Assembly: GCA_004296145.1 (NCBI GenBank)
Contig: SEBM01000064.1
Coordinates: forward strand, 1 to 11,842
Length of the DNA stretch: 11,842 nucleotides
Direction: 5' to 3'
DNA from: Flavobacterium sp.
GTDB taxonomy: Bacteria; Bacteroidota; Bacteroidia; Flavobacteriales; Flavobacteriaceae
The translations under genes and the position numbers were made by a program. Below the pieces are notes generated by a model, which saw only the letters and a list, made by a program, of their open reading frames with translations, did not search any database and was not told where the DNA came from. Every line of letters begins with the position of its first letter. Within the stretch, counting starts at the first letter, position 1. Shown in pieces: positions 1-7,690 of the stretch.

Positions 1-228
1 CTTTTTACTCTAACTGTTTATTATCGTAATTCAGTACCAATTTATATAGATTTTCAAAATGAATTTATTGGAAGTGACACTAGAAGCTCTAGTAAAACAG
101 GACTTTATATTTTGGACTGGGAGAATAATAAAATAGCTCTAAAAGTTATAAAAGGCAATGGAAATTATGTCTCTATAGAATGGATTAAAACGAAAATAGA
201 TGATATTAGGAACGAAATTAAGCAATAA
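1..228 (+). CDS. C-terminal end of an unrecognised protein (5' truncated by window edge)
   Basis: Frame 1 is open from the first base to a TAA at 226-228 and gives 75 residues, beginning LFTLTVYYRN and ending DDIRNEIKQ. No start codon belongs to it inside the window, so the gene begins upstream. The residues are mixed hydrophobic and charged, with alternating beta-like stretches (YILDWENNKIALKVI) and a basic helical tail. I see no motif or family signature. Only 57 bases separate it from the next gene on the same strand and no terminator hairpin lies between, so the two could be co-transcribed. The function is unknown. Confidence 0.6.
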   Translation, partial: LFTLTVYYRNSVPIYIDFQNEFIGSDTRSSSKTGLYILDWENNKIALKVIKGNGNYVSIEWIKTKIDDIRNEIKQ

Positions 229-285
229 ATATTTTCATTTAATAAAAAATATGACTTCCTAAATCGATAACCCCACCAGAAATAC

Positions 286-3200
286 ATGAAAAAAACGCTA
301 CTAATTATACTTGTCTTATTACCCTTTAGTGGTTTCTCCCAACACAGTGAAGCTTTAAGAGAACAAGCAATGCATTTTTACAATGAAGGAAAATTTAATG
401 AATCTCTTAAAACATTTGATAAAATAATAGATAAGAAAGTTTTACAAAATACCAATATTGGTCTTTGGAGAGAACATATTGCTTCGATTCTCAATCATAA
501 TTTTTCGGAGAAATATGGAATATCAGATAAAGATACCTTGAACATTAAAGTTAAAGTACAAACGGTAAATATTGTATCTGAAGGTGTTTTTAATAGAAAG
601 ACATATAGTTATGTGATTCCACCTGTTTACGATTGGATTTTAACTTTTTGCGATGATAAATCTATTTTTTTTGTGGTCATTAAAAATAATCAGCAAGCAC
701 TTCTTGATAAAACTGGAAAAATTGTAATACCATTTAAAAATCATAAAATTACAACCAGCGAAGATTATTTTACTTATTACAGCGGTTTGCATGGGACGCT
801 AGAATATTTTATTGTAACCGATTTGGATAAAAATTCAAAAACTCAGGAAAATATTGGTATTTATGATTTAAACAGCAAACTGGTTTTTGAGTGCTCTTCT
901 GCTATACTGTTTAGAAATAACCTCTTATTGGCTAAAAAAGATGGGAAATGGAAATTTATCAATCTAAAAACGAATGAAGTTTTAGTTGATTCTATTGATT
1001 CTTATGAGGAAATGTATGCAAATTATGCTGAAGAAAAGGAATCTAAATATTTTATTTTACATATTGGTAATCATCTTTCTATTTACCAGCCCCAAACCAA
1101 CCTTTTCATCAAGGATATTTTTGATTCTTATGCTAAAGAAAGTCAGGATGACAATATTCTGTCAAAAATTATTGATGACAAAGAAAATTTCAGTCTGCCC
1201 AACGAAATCCCTTTAAAAGATAAAGACAAATATTTAATTGTAAAGAAAGACAACAAAGCGGGGGTTTATAATTTCAGCAAACTTGCGTATTATCAGGAAC
1301 CTGCTTATGATTCTATTTCAAACTACGGAAATACATTTTTACAAAGCAAGCATTCGAATCTTTTCTTTACTGAGCCTGTTGTAGAAAGAAAAGATTCAAA
1401 ATACTATATTTTCATTACTAAAAATAAAAATAAGTTTGGCGCCAGACTATTGAATGGAAAAAAGTTATTAAATAATGAATATGACGAAATTAAAAGTTTT
1501 AGCAGTAATACCTATTACAAAGATGTGTTATTTTACAGGATAAAAAACAATTGGGGGTTTACCATTTTGAATAATAAAAAAATAGAAAAACCACAGTATG
1601 ATTTTGTATGTATAGATAATACTAAAGCCCAGGGTTTACTTATAGCAGCTTATCGTAACAAAAAAAAGATCCTTTATAAACTAAATGGTGAATTATACCG
1701 CGATTCAAAGGGCAATAGTCCTAAAGAATATGTATCAAGCCAAAGTCCGTTTGATGGACTGAATGATAGTTACATAGATCGACAATTATTTAAACAAAAT
1801 AATAAATATGGTATTGAGGATGTTGATGGTAAAGAAATTCTCAAGGCTCAATATTCGTATATAGTTCCAGCTAATAAAAATATTTTTTTAGCTGGAAATA
1901 ATATAAAAGATTCTAAATCGCTTGAAGGTTTGTTGGATATTAATGGAAAAGAAGTTTTGCCTATAAAATATGAAAGTATTACTATTTATCCGAGTCCAAA
2001 TTATAATGAAAAAAGGGAAGAATCCCTTGTCTTTGAAGTAAAAAATAAAGATAATTACTATGGTCTGTATAATAGCAAAGGACAAAGCATTTACCCTTTT
2101 ATCATTCAGGACGTAACAGAAAGATTGAGTATCCAAAATGATTCCATAAAAACATACTACTATATTATTTCTGAAAAAGTAAATTATCAAAACATTTCCT
2201 ATTTTGATAATGGGAGACAAATTTATGATTACAAAATATCACTGTTGAAAATACAAGGAGACACACTTACCAAAGTATTGGATAACTGCAATAATATCCG
2301 AACTGATATCCACAATATTATTCTTAGTTATCAGGATAAATCAGGTCGATATGGATTATACAATCTTCAAAACGGAAAGGATTCGGGAGCAATATTGGCA
2401 CGTTATACGTATTCACAAAATGATCAAAAATTTATTTTCGCAAACGCTGCCGACGAAAAACAAGTATTTTTTGATACGGATTTGAATATGCATCAAATTC
2501 CATATCCAATAGTTTCATATAAAAATAAATTTTTCATCTATAAAGATAAAGATCTCTACGGAGCTATTAACGATAAATTGGAAATTGCCAAGTTCAACTA
2601 TCCAGTAGTAGATTATTATTATCAAAATGATAAAGAAAGAAATCAAGTTTCTGAAAATCAAAAGATAATTTTTAGTTTATTTAAGTTTAAGACCGATGTC
2701 AAAAGCGATAAATACGGTATAGTCAACTTTGACGGAAAAGTTTTAGTGCCAGCAGACAACATATATGAGGAAATCATTTTTCCATTTGAAAGTCATTATA
2801 GTGTTTGGTGCAACAAAGCAAAAAGAGATGTTATTTTAGAGTATGTCAACAAAATATTCATTTGCAAGACTAAAGACAGAGTAGATATTATAGGCTCAGA
2901 AAACAAAATCGTTTCGTTTATAGTGCCTGCCAATTGGAAATTTGATTTTGGTGATATAACCGTCAATCATCATTTGATACTTAGGTACAATAACACCATT
3001 AAACTGCTGAATTTAAAAACACAAAAAATAGATTTAGAAACTACAGCAACAAAATTTAGTGACGACATTGACGGCGGTTATTCAGATAGGAAATATGACG
3101 ATAAAGATCATACTGTTAAAATGATTAAATATAGTAAATATGGTCGCTTGATTTTTGAAGATTCAAAAGCAATGGAGCATTATGATCATAATTACGATCC

Positions 3201-4023
3201 TTTTTTACGCACTACACTTTTTATAGTTAAAAGGAATAATAAATATGGGGTAATTGATGCAAACGAAAGCATATTAATACCCTTTGTAAATGATAGCTTA
3301 TATACGCCGGACAATATCAATTTCATTGCTAAAAGAGGTATTAAATATGGGGTGCTTACCAATAAAAATCAGATGCTTCATGAATTTGTTTATGATAATA
3401 TTAAAAATATTGATTTTAATAAAGGGTATGCGAATGAACAAAAGGTACTGGTAGTGACAAAAAATAAGAAAAAAGGAATCTTAGATTTTCTGAGCGGTCG
3501 CACAATAATTCCGATAGAACAAGATGATTTAAATTTTTCAGAAACAGGAGAAATACAAGGCCGGAGGAATAAAACTCGCACAGTGTATGGAAGTTATGGA
3601 GAAAAACAATTTTCAATTGAGTGCGACACATTGTATCGAGAAAAAAATCTTCCTTATTGGTGTTATACCTTTATAAAAGATGGAAAAAAGGGACGAATTG
3701 ATTATTATGGAAACTTAATTGATAATGACCGTAATCCGTATGAAATTACTCCTGTAAATCAGCAAAATGATAAAACAAAATCGGAAAATAGTAAAGACTA
3801 TGATGATTATAAAATGCTTGAATGGACAAATTTCGCTATCGTTTCCAAAGAACAAAAACAAGGAGTGGTAGATTTTTCAAATTTCATTATTATCCCACTT
3901 ATTTATGATGATATCAGATATATAGAGAGGGGGTATTTTGAGTGTAAAAGAGGTAAAAAAACAGTTTTGGTGACCTCCCAGAATAAAGTGTTTTACGAAA
4001 TAAAGAATAACGGCAATAATTAA
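286..4023 (+). CDS. Large secreted WG-repeat protein with N-terminal TPR-like segment
   Basis: The protein has 1245 residues. Residues 1-19 are a typical signal peptide (MKKTLLIILVLLPFSGFSQ), so it should enter the periplasm or be exported. Residues about 24-50 resemble one TPR helix pair (AMHFYNEGKFNESLKTFDKI). The rest is built from many degenerate WG-type repeats with the pattern K-Y/W-G-hydrophobic-x-D/N-x-x-G-K-x-hydrophobic-x-P-x-x-Y-D/E. Clear copies are near residues 505 (NKYGIEDVDGKEI), 546 (EGLLDINGKEVLPIKYESI), 808 (KYGIVNFDGKVLVP), 985 (NKYGVIDANESILIP), 1018 and 1190 (KQGVVDFSNFIIIPLIYDDI). I count at least a dozen. WG repeats are beta-rich modules of unknown or binding function in many bacteria. 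The protein ends EIKNNGNN with no evident type IX secretion C-terminal domain. The ATG at 286 is favoured because it places the signal peptide at the N-terminus. The exact role is unknown. Confidence 0.85.
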   Translation: MKKTLLIILVLLPFSGFSQHSEALREQAMHFYNEGKFNESLKTFDKIIDKKVLQNTNIGLWREHIASILNHNFSEKYGISDKDTLNIKVKVQTVNIVSEGVFNRKTYSYVIPPVYDWILTFCDDKSIFFVVIKNNQQALLDKTGKIVIPFKNHKITTSEDYFTYYSGLHGTLEYFIVTDLDKNSKTQENIGIYDLNSKLVFECSSAILFRNNLLLAKKDGKWKFINLKTNEVLVDSIDSYEEMYANYAEEKESKYFILHIGNHLSIYQPQTNLFIKDIFDSYAKESQDDNILSKIIDDKENFSLPNEIPLKDKDKYLIVKKDNKAGVYNFSKLAYYQEPAYDSISNYGNTFLQSKHSNLFFTEPVVERKDSKYYIFITKNKNKFGARLLNGKKLLNNEYDEIKSFSSNTYYKDVLFYRIKNNWGFTILNNKKIEKPQYDFVCIDNTKAQGLLIAAYRNKKKILYKLNGELYRDSKGNSPKEYVSSQSPFDGLNDSYIDRQLFKQNNKYGIEDVDGKEILKAQYSYIVPANKNIFLAGNNIKDSKSLEGLLDINGKEVLPIKYESITIYPSPNYNEKREESLVFEVKNKDNYYGLYNSKGQSIYPFIIQDVTERLSIQNDSIKTYYYIISEKVNYQNISYFDNGRQIYDYKISLLKIQGDTLTKVLDNCNNIRTDIHNIILSYQDKSGRYGLYNLQNGKDSGAILARYTYSQNDQKFIFANAADEKQVFFDTDLNMHQIPYPIVSYKNKFFIYKDKDLYGAINDKLEIAKFNYPVVDYYYQNDKERNQVSENQKIIFSLFKFKTDVKSDKYGIVNFDGKVLVPADNIYEEIIFPFESHYSVWCNKAKRDVILEYVNKIFICKTKDRVDIIGSENKIVSFIVPANWKFDFGDITVNHHLILRYNNTIKLLNLKTQKIDLETTATKFSDDIDGGYSDRKYDDKDHTVKMIKYSKYGRLIFEDSKAMEHYDHNYDPFLRTTLFIVKRNNKYGVIDANESILIPFVNDSLYTPDNINFIAKRGIKYGVLTNKNQMLHEFVYDNIKNIDFNKGYANEQKVLVVTKNKKKGILDFLSGRTIIPIEQDDLNFSETGEIQGRRNKTRTVYGSYGEKQFSIECDTLYREKNLPYWCYTFIKDGKKGRIDYYGNLIDNDRNPYEITPVNQQNDKTKSENSKDYDDYKMLEWTNFAIVSKEQKQGVVDFSNFIIIPLIYDDIRYIERGYFECKRGKKTVLVTSQNKVFYEIKNNGNN

Positions 4024-4250
4024 AATTATGAAAATAACTCTATTCTGTACAGTTAAGTCAGAATATTAAGAACAAAGAAACAAATCAATTTTTTTGCCTC
4101 AGTTGAACAACAATATTTAAAATTTCTATCTCTAATCTTGCTTCGTAAAATTATAAATAGATAAGTAGGAATTCATGATTCAAAATCTGAAAGAGGTTTC
4201 AAATTATAAAATGCAACCAAGTTAAGTTGTTAATTATCTAATCGCATGGA

Positions 4251-4383
4251 TCTATAGACAGCATTAGCGCGGAAATTTTTTCTCTGCCCGCAAAGAGAAT
4301 CGATAAAGTACAGAACACAAAAATCTCGCAGCAATTCGAGGTTTTTGCATTTTATTACGCATTTGTTAACATATACTTTGCGT
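4251..4383 (+). repeat. Intergenic direct repeat, copy A (possible structured RNA)
   Basis: This 133-base segment recurs in the same orientation at 5135-5266. By eye about 21 substitutions, mostly transitions, and a one-base gap separate the copies, so roughly 83% identity. The most conserved core is TAGACAGC followed by TTAGCGCGGAAATTTTTTC, then GCCCGCAAAGA and CGATAAAGTA. A small GC stem (GCGG 4269-4272 with CCGC 4288-4291) precedes a terminator-like hairpin at 4319-4346. Similarity continues about 35 bases past that hairpin (GCATTTGTTAA and neighbours). The copies have no coding potential, no transposase and no clean target-site duplication. A family of intergenic RNA or REP-like elements fits best. 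The strand given follows the T-rich side of the terminator. Confidence 0.75.
4319..4346 (+). terminator. Terminator-like hairpin in repeat copy A
   Basis: The left arm AAAAATCTCG (4319-4328) pairs with CGAGGTTTTT (4337-4346) across an 8-base loop. This gives ten pairs, one of them a U-G wobble, and the right arm ends in five T. It could end the transcript of the WG-repeat gene or of an RNA encoded by the repeat itself. The equivalent hairpin in copy B has a different loop but keeps the stem. Confidence 0.6.
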
Positions 4384-4513
4384 CACGAATTACAAAATCC
4401 GGGTAATCGGTAAATAACGAAAAGCAATCCGATTGAAGCAAAATAACCATGAAATCAGGTATTGTTTTTCATATTGGCGCTGAGTAAATTTGTTTAAAAT
4501 CAAATATAAAGAT

Positions 4514-5113
4514 ATGAGAAATGAGATGACACCTGGTTTTTTAGGACTTGAAACCGGAATTTTTACAAGTAGAATAACAAGTTTGTTGCAGTTGTTTTTT
4601 TATACAGCAATTTCAACAATAGTACTTTCAGGTTGTTCAAGTGATGAAGGCGGATCAGATAAAAATGAATCAGACTATTATTTCAGAGCAACTCTGGACG
4701 GACGCAAAGTGGATTTTTATAATGCAAATTTTCAGGGAGGAGGCAATGATAACCGTTTTGAACATATTGTAATTGGAGGATATGAAACTCCGTTTCCAAA
4801 AATTGGAGAACCGCTTCCGCCTTCATTAGATTTTGAAATATGGAAATTGGGAAGCGATATTAAAGCAGGAACCTATTCAACACCAGCAGAAGAGGAAATG
4901 GTTGCCCGCTATGCCATTCAAACAACAAACGGAACCATTTTATATAGTACGCGCACCGCAGACGATATATTTACAGTAAAAATTGAGTCTATAAGCAAAA
5001 GCGGTATTAAAGGAAGCTTTTCGGGAACTGTCCGAAATTTAGATTCCGGAAAAGCAATAACAATTACAGAGGGAACTTTTAATCTTCCGGATTCCGATTT
5101 AGTTAATCCGTAA
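4514..5113 (+). CDS. Small exported lipoprotein of a flavobacterial type
   Basis: The frame has a lipoprotein signal: a hydrophobic segment (LLQLFFYTAISTIVLSGC) ending in the lipobox LSGC, then SSDEGG. An acidic stretch right after the lipidated cysteine resembles the surface-export signal known for Bacteroidota lipoproteins, so an outer-membrane, possibly cell-surface, site is inferred. The mature part is about 160 residues and ends with the pattern FTVKIESISKSGIKGSFSGT, then ITITEGTFNLP. This resembles a family of small flavobacterial lipoproteins of unknown function (DUF6252-like, from memory and unchecked). The start is uncertain: ATG codons lie at 4514 and 4526, and a TTG at 4490 would also be in frame after a stop at 4481. 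All three leave an unusually long n-region (cysteine at position 41 when counted from 4514). The gene sits alone between two copies of an intergenic repeat. Confidence 0.75.
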   Translation: MRNEMTPGFLGLETGIFTSRITSLLQLFFYTAISTIVLSGCSSDEGGSDKNESDYYFRATLDGRKVDFYNANFQGGGNDNRFEHIVIGGYETPFPKIGEPLPPSLDFEIWKLGSDIKAGTYSTPAEEEMVARYAIQTTNGTILYSTRTADDIFTVKIESISKSGIKGSFSGTVRNLDSGKAITITEGTFNLPDSDLVNP

Positions 5114-5134
5114 AATAAAATCCTATAGCACATG

Positions 5135-5266
5135 TCTGTAGACAGCGTTAGCGCGGAAATTTTTTCATGCCCGCAAAGAAAACCGATAAAGTATAAAACA
5201 CAAAAGCCTCGTAAAAATGCGAGGTTTTTATGTTTTATTATGCATTTGTTAATATATGCTGTACGT
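5135..5266 (+). repeat. Intergenic direct repeat, copy B (possible structured RNA)
   Basis: This is the 132-base partner of copy A, beginning 22 bases after the lipoprotein stop codon. The core (TAGACAGC, TTAGCGCGGAAATTTTTTC, GCCCGCAAAGA, CGATAAAGTA) is retained, as is the GC stem (GCGG 5153-5156 with CCGC 5171-5174). The loop between these arms is one base shorter than in copy A. The element again ends with a terminator-like hairpin plus an AT-rich tail containing GCATTTGTTAA. Having one copy before and one after the lipoprotein gene suggests either two insertions of a dispersed element or an old duplication that included it. Confidence 0.75.
5202..5229 (+). terminator. Terminator-like hairpin in repeat copy B
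   Basis: AAAAGCCTCG (5202-5211) pairs with CGAGGTTTTT (5220-5229) around an 8-base loop. Ten pairs form, including one G-U wobble, and the right arm ends in five T. It lies about 90 bases behind the lipoprotein gene and is a good candidate for its terminator or for the end of a repeat-encoded RNA. Confidence 0.65.
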
Positions 5267-5302
5267 ACAAGGAGTTTTATCTTTATAATAGAAAAAACAT
5301 AA

Positions 5303-5332
5303 AAAATCCCATTTCGTTAGAAATGGGATTTT
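5303..5332. terminator. Perfect 13-bp bidirectional terminator hairpin
   Basis: The arm AAAATCCCATTTC (5303-5315) is exactly complementary to GAAATGGGATTTT (5320-5332) across the 4-base loop GTTA. The A-rich left edge and T-rich right edge allow termination in either direction. It is the second hairpin in tandem behind the lipoprotein gene and insulates the next gene at 5442. The rest of the 328-base spacer (5114-5441) holds repeat copy B and about 109 AT-rich bases before the next start, in which I see no clear promoter box. Confidence 0.8.
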
Positions 5333-5441
5333 CAATTCAATTACATGTACTAATTAGGATTTTTTAATTTATTTCGTAATTTTAATATCAACAAAATTCC
5401 TTGTTCTCATTTAATAGTTAGGGTTTTCAAAATATAGTAAT

Positions 5442-5903
5442 ATGTTCAAATTGATTTTATTTACTCAAAAAACAGTTTATAATTTTAAAGGTCATTTTTT
5501 AAAATTCAGCTTTTTTTATTTTATCGTTACTGTATTATTTTTTGCTCCTGTAAAAATTTCAGCTCAGAAAAAGGATATAATGCTTCGAATAGCAGAAATT
5601 GAAATTTATCCACAATATGTATCCGAATACAATTCTATATTAAAAGAAGAATCTTCAGCTTCCGTAAAATTGGAACCCGGCGTTCTGGCAATTTTTCCAA
5701 TGTATCAGAAAAAAGATTCTGTTCACGTACGAATATTAGAAATTTACGCTGATAATGAGGCTTATCAAAATCACTTAAAAACGCCACATTTTCAAAAATA
5801 TAAATCTACTACAATTAAAATGGTTAAGTCTTTAAAACTAATTGATATGACAGCAATTGATCCTGAATCAATGAAAATGTTATTTAGTAAAATAAGGAAA
5901 TGA
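5442..5903 (+). CDS. Exported antibiotic-biosynthesis-monooxygenase (ABM/YgiN-like) domain protein
   Basis: The protein has 153 residues. Residues about 20-42 form a hydrophobic segment ending KISAQ, a plausible signal peptide with cleavage after Gln42. The n-region is long (about 20 residues). Residues about 47-137 match the ABM fold: an initial beta strand (MLRIAEIEIYPQYV), a helix (YNSILKEESSASVKLEPG), a strand (VLAIFPMYQ), a strand with conserved Glu (RILEIYADNEAYQNHL) and the TPHFQKY segment. Members act as small dimeric monooxygenases on quinols or polyketide-like substrates, or have no known activity. The specific substrate cannot be read here. The gene stands alone between the terminator at 5303-5332 and a convergent antiporter gene. 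I see nothing missing from the fold. The export signal is the main distinguishing feature. Confidence 0.8.
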   Translation: MFKLILFTQKTVYNFKGHFLKFSFFYFIVTVLFFAPVKISAQKKDIMLRIAEIEIYPQYVSEYNSILKEESSASVKLEPGVLAIFPMYQKKDSVHVRILEIYADNEAYQNHLKTPHFQKYKSTTIKMVKSLKLIDMTAIDPESMKMLFSKIRK

Positions 5904-6039
5904 TAAGAATTATTGGCAAAATACTTATTCTTTATTTTTTACAGGAAGAAAAGTAAAGGGCGGACATTCTCTACAGTTTTTATTTTTTAAAGAAAATAGT
6001 TTATGTTGGAAGTGTTTGTCGATTCGAACCAACTTTCGG

Positions 6040-6063
6040 CAAAGACTGCGTATGCTTTGTTTT
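6040..6063 (+). terminator. Weak candidate terminator in the convergent spacer
   Basis: CAAAG (6040-6044) pairs with CTTTG (6055-6059) over a 10-base loop and is followed by TTTT. The stem is short, so this is only a tentative end point for the plus-strand gene at 5442-5903. A second weak stem, GTTGG 6005-6009 with CCAAC 6029-6033, lies just upstream. No strong hairpin serves the convergent antiporter gene. Confidence 0.2.
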
Positions 6064-6068
6064 AACTT

Positions 6069-7643
6069 TTAAAAATATCGTAATTTTTCCTCTTCCACAT
6101 CAAGATAGTGCATCTGCCTTTTAATTATGGACTCATCTAAAGACTGATCTTGTTTGTTTTTATTTCGAAGCCATTTTCGCTGCTGGTTCAGCAGATCTAT
6201 GTATATAATTTTAAGGTCTGCTGCTATTGATTCGTCATCGAGTGTAGTATTACGATGTTCCCATTTTTCTATAAGCTGCTGCAGTGGTATATTATCTTCT
6301 ATCTGGTCAGAGTAGGTGGTTTTTAAATAATGTAAAGCATATTCACCTAATTCCTGGCGTAAGAGAATTCGGGCTTGATCATGAGATGAAGTATCTTCAT
6401 TACTATCAAATTGCATTTTTCGTACAAAATAAGGAAGTGTAAGTCCTTGAATGACCAACGTTAGAAGAATAACAACAAAGGTGATAAACAAAATAAGGTT
6501 ACGCTGCGGGAATTCATTTCCGTTATTTAAATACACAGGTATTGATAAGGCGGCCGCTAAAGATACAACACCTCTCATGCCGGTCCAGCCAAGAATAAAA
6601 GGCGTTTTAAAATCAGGATTTTCACTCGGATCAGTTTTTACAAATTTACTTGCAAACACTTTAACAAATACTGCAAAATAAGATGACAGAATTCTGCTCA
6701 CAATCAAAACAACTGTTATTAATATGCCATAACCAATTGCTGTGGTAAGGCTTACGTCTTCAAGTCCTTTGGTGATTTCTGGTAAATCTAACCCGATCAG
6801 CATGAAAACTAATCCATTTAATATAAAGCAAAAACTTTCCCAGACATTTATTCCCTGCAGACGGGATTTACTGGTCAGAAAACGATGTCTGTTATTGGCC
6901 AGTAGCAGACCTCCGCTTACTACTGCCAATACTCCTGAGCTGTGCATTTTTTCGGCAGCAAGATAAATAATATATGGAGTAAGTAAAGAGAGTACAATAT
7001 CTACATTAGCATCCGTTGGCAGGTATTTGTGTGCTTTCATAAAGAGCCATCCTATCAATAATCCAATTCCAACACCTCCAAAAATCATCCAGCTGAAACT
7101 TACTGCTGCCTTATAAAATAAAAACTGCTCCGTGGCAACGGCAATCATGGCAAACCTGAAAATAATTAAGGATGAAGCATCATTCAACAGACTTTCTCCT
7201 TCTAATATGGAGGATATTGTTTTGGGAACTTTTACAAATTTTAAAATCGCTCCTGCACTGACTGCATCTGGAGGAGAAACGATACCTCCAAGTAAAAATC
7301 CTAATGCTAACGAGAAGCCAGGGAAAATATAATTGGCTACCAATGCTACGGAAAGTGCGGATAAGAAAACAACTAAAAATGCAAAACTGGTAATAATACG
7401 GCGCCAGCGCCACATTTCTTTCCAGGAAACGGTCCAGGCTGCTTCATATAACAATGGCGGCAGGAATATAAAAAATATCAATTCTGGCTCAATAATAATA
7501 GCAGGAACTCCGGGAATAAAACTGATAGCCAGTCCTGCTAAAATTAAAAGTATAGGATACGCTACTTTAATTTTATGCGCAAGCATAATCAAAAGCAGGA
7601 TAACGATTAGCAGTCCTAAATAAAAAGGAAAATTGTCAAGCAT
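6069..7643 (-). CDS. CPA1-family Na+/H+ antiporter
   Basis: This is an integral inner-membrane protein of 524 residues. Residues about 7-410 are a run of hydrophobic helices consistent with the 12-13 segment antiporter fold. Residues 411-524 are a charged cytoplasmic tail that is probably helical (ARILLRQELGEYALHYLKTT). Family hallmarks are SPPDAVSAGAIL at 123-134, EGESLLNDASSLIIF at 148-162 with the Asn154-Asp155 pair expected of electroneutral CPA1 exchangers, and GWTGMRGVVSLAAAL at 352-366 with a conserved Arg357. Such proteins exchange cytoplasmic Na+ (or K+/Li+) for external protons and serve pH and salt homeostasis; the ion preference cannot be read from sequence. The ATG at 7641-7643 begins directly with the first membrane helix. 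The gene is transcribed divergently from the kinase cluster and convergently with the ABM gene. It is complete. Confidence 0.92.
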   Translation of the reverse strand: MLDNFPFYLGLLIVILLLIMLAHKIKVAYPILLILAGLAISFIPGVPAIIIEPELIFFIFLPPLLYEAAWTVSWKEMWRWRRIITSFAFLVVFLSALSVALVANYIFPGFSLALGFLLGGIVSPPDAVSAGAILKFVKVPKTISSILEGESLLNDASSLIIFRFAMIAVATEQFLFYKAAVSFSWMIFGGVGIGLLIGWLFMKAHKYLPTDANVDIVLSLLTPYIIYLAAEKMHSSGVLAVVSGGLLLANNRHRFLTSKSRLQGINVWESFCFILNGLVFMLIGLDLPEITKGLEDVSLTTAIGYGILITVVLIVSRILSSYFAVFVKVFASKFVKTDPSENPDFKTPFILGWTGMRGVVSLAAALSIPVYLNNGNEFPQRNLILFITFVVILLTLVIQGLTLPYFVRKMQFDSNEDTSSHDQARILLRQELGEYALHYLKTTYSDQIEDNIPLQQLIEKWEHRNTTLDDESIAADLKIIYIDLLNQQRKWLRNKNKQDQSLDESIIKRQMHYLDVEEEKLRYF

Positions 7644-7682
7644 TTAATGTTGTTAAATTAATTTTATAATTTCAAATTGCGG

Positions 7683-7690
7683 CAAATTTA
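7683..7690 (-). promoter_or_regulatory. Candidate -7 promoter box for the antiporter gene
   Basis: On the minus strand these bases read TAAATTTG, an exact match to the Bacteroidota -7 consensus TAnnTTTG. The box lies 40 bases before the antiporter ATG and would give a leader of about 30 bases. No good TTG/TTTG -33 element is visible at the usual 19-21 base spacing, so the call is tentative. Confidence 0.3.

Larger units (their letters stand above)
4024..4489. other. Long intergenic region between the WG-repeat gene and the lipoprotein gene
   Basis: This 466-base stretch has no credible protein gene. Bases 4024-4250 are AT-rich and I see no structure in them; the only ATG-led frame of note there is a 13-codon peptide at 4028-4069. 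Bases 4251-4383 are the first copy of the intergenic repeat described separately. Bases 4384-4489 form the leader of the lipoprotein gene and contain a 12-codon frame at 4449-4487. No hairpin is obvious directly behind the WG-repeat gene, so its transcript may run on to the terminator inside the repeat at 4319-4346. Confidence 0.6.

Noticed and set aside
4028..4069. 13-codon frame MKITLFCTVKSEY just after the WG-repeat gene
   Set aside because: It is too short, has no continuation as a gene remnant in any frame and no supporting signal. Such frames are common in AT-rich spacers.
4251..5266. Repeat-flanked gene considered as a composite transposon
   Set aside because: The repeats are short, non-coding and lack terminal inverted repeats. 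No transposase or target-site duplication is visible.
6019..6033. Minus-strand GGTTCGAATC, resembling a tRNA T-loop, in the convergent spacer
   Set aside because: The flanking bases do not form a T-stem (only two of five pairs), and no D-arm, anticodon arm or acceptor stem is present. It is most likely a chance match.
6451..7623. Several open frames of 66-96 codons on the plus strand inside the antiporter gene
   Set aside because: They are antisense to a well-supported membrane protein and show no domain or start signal of their own.
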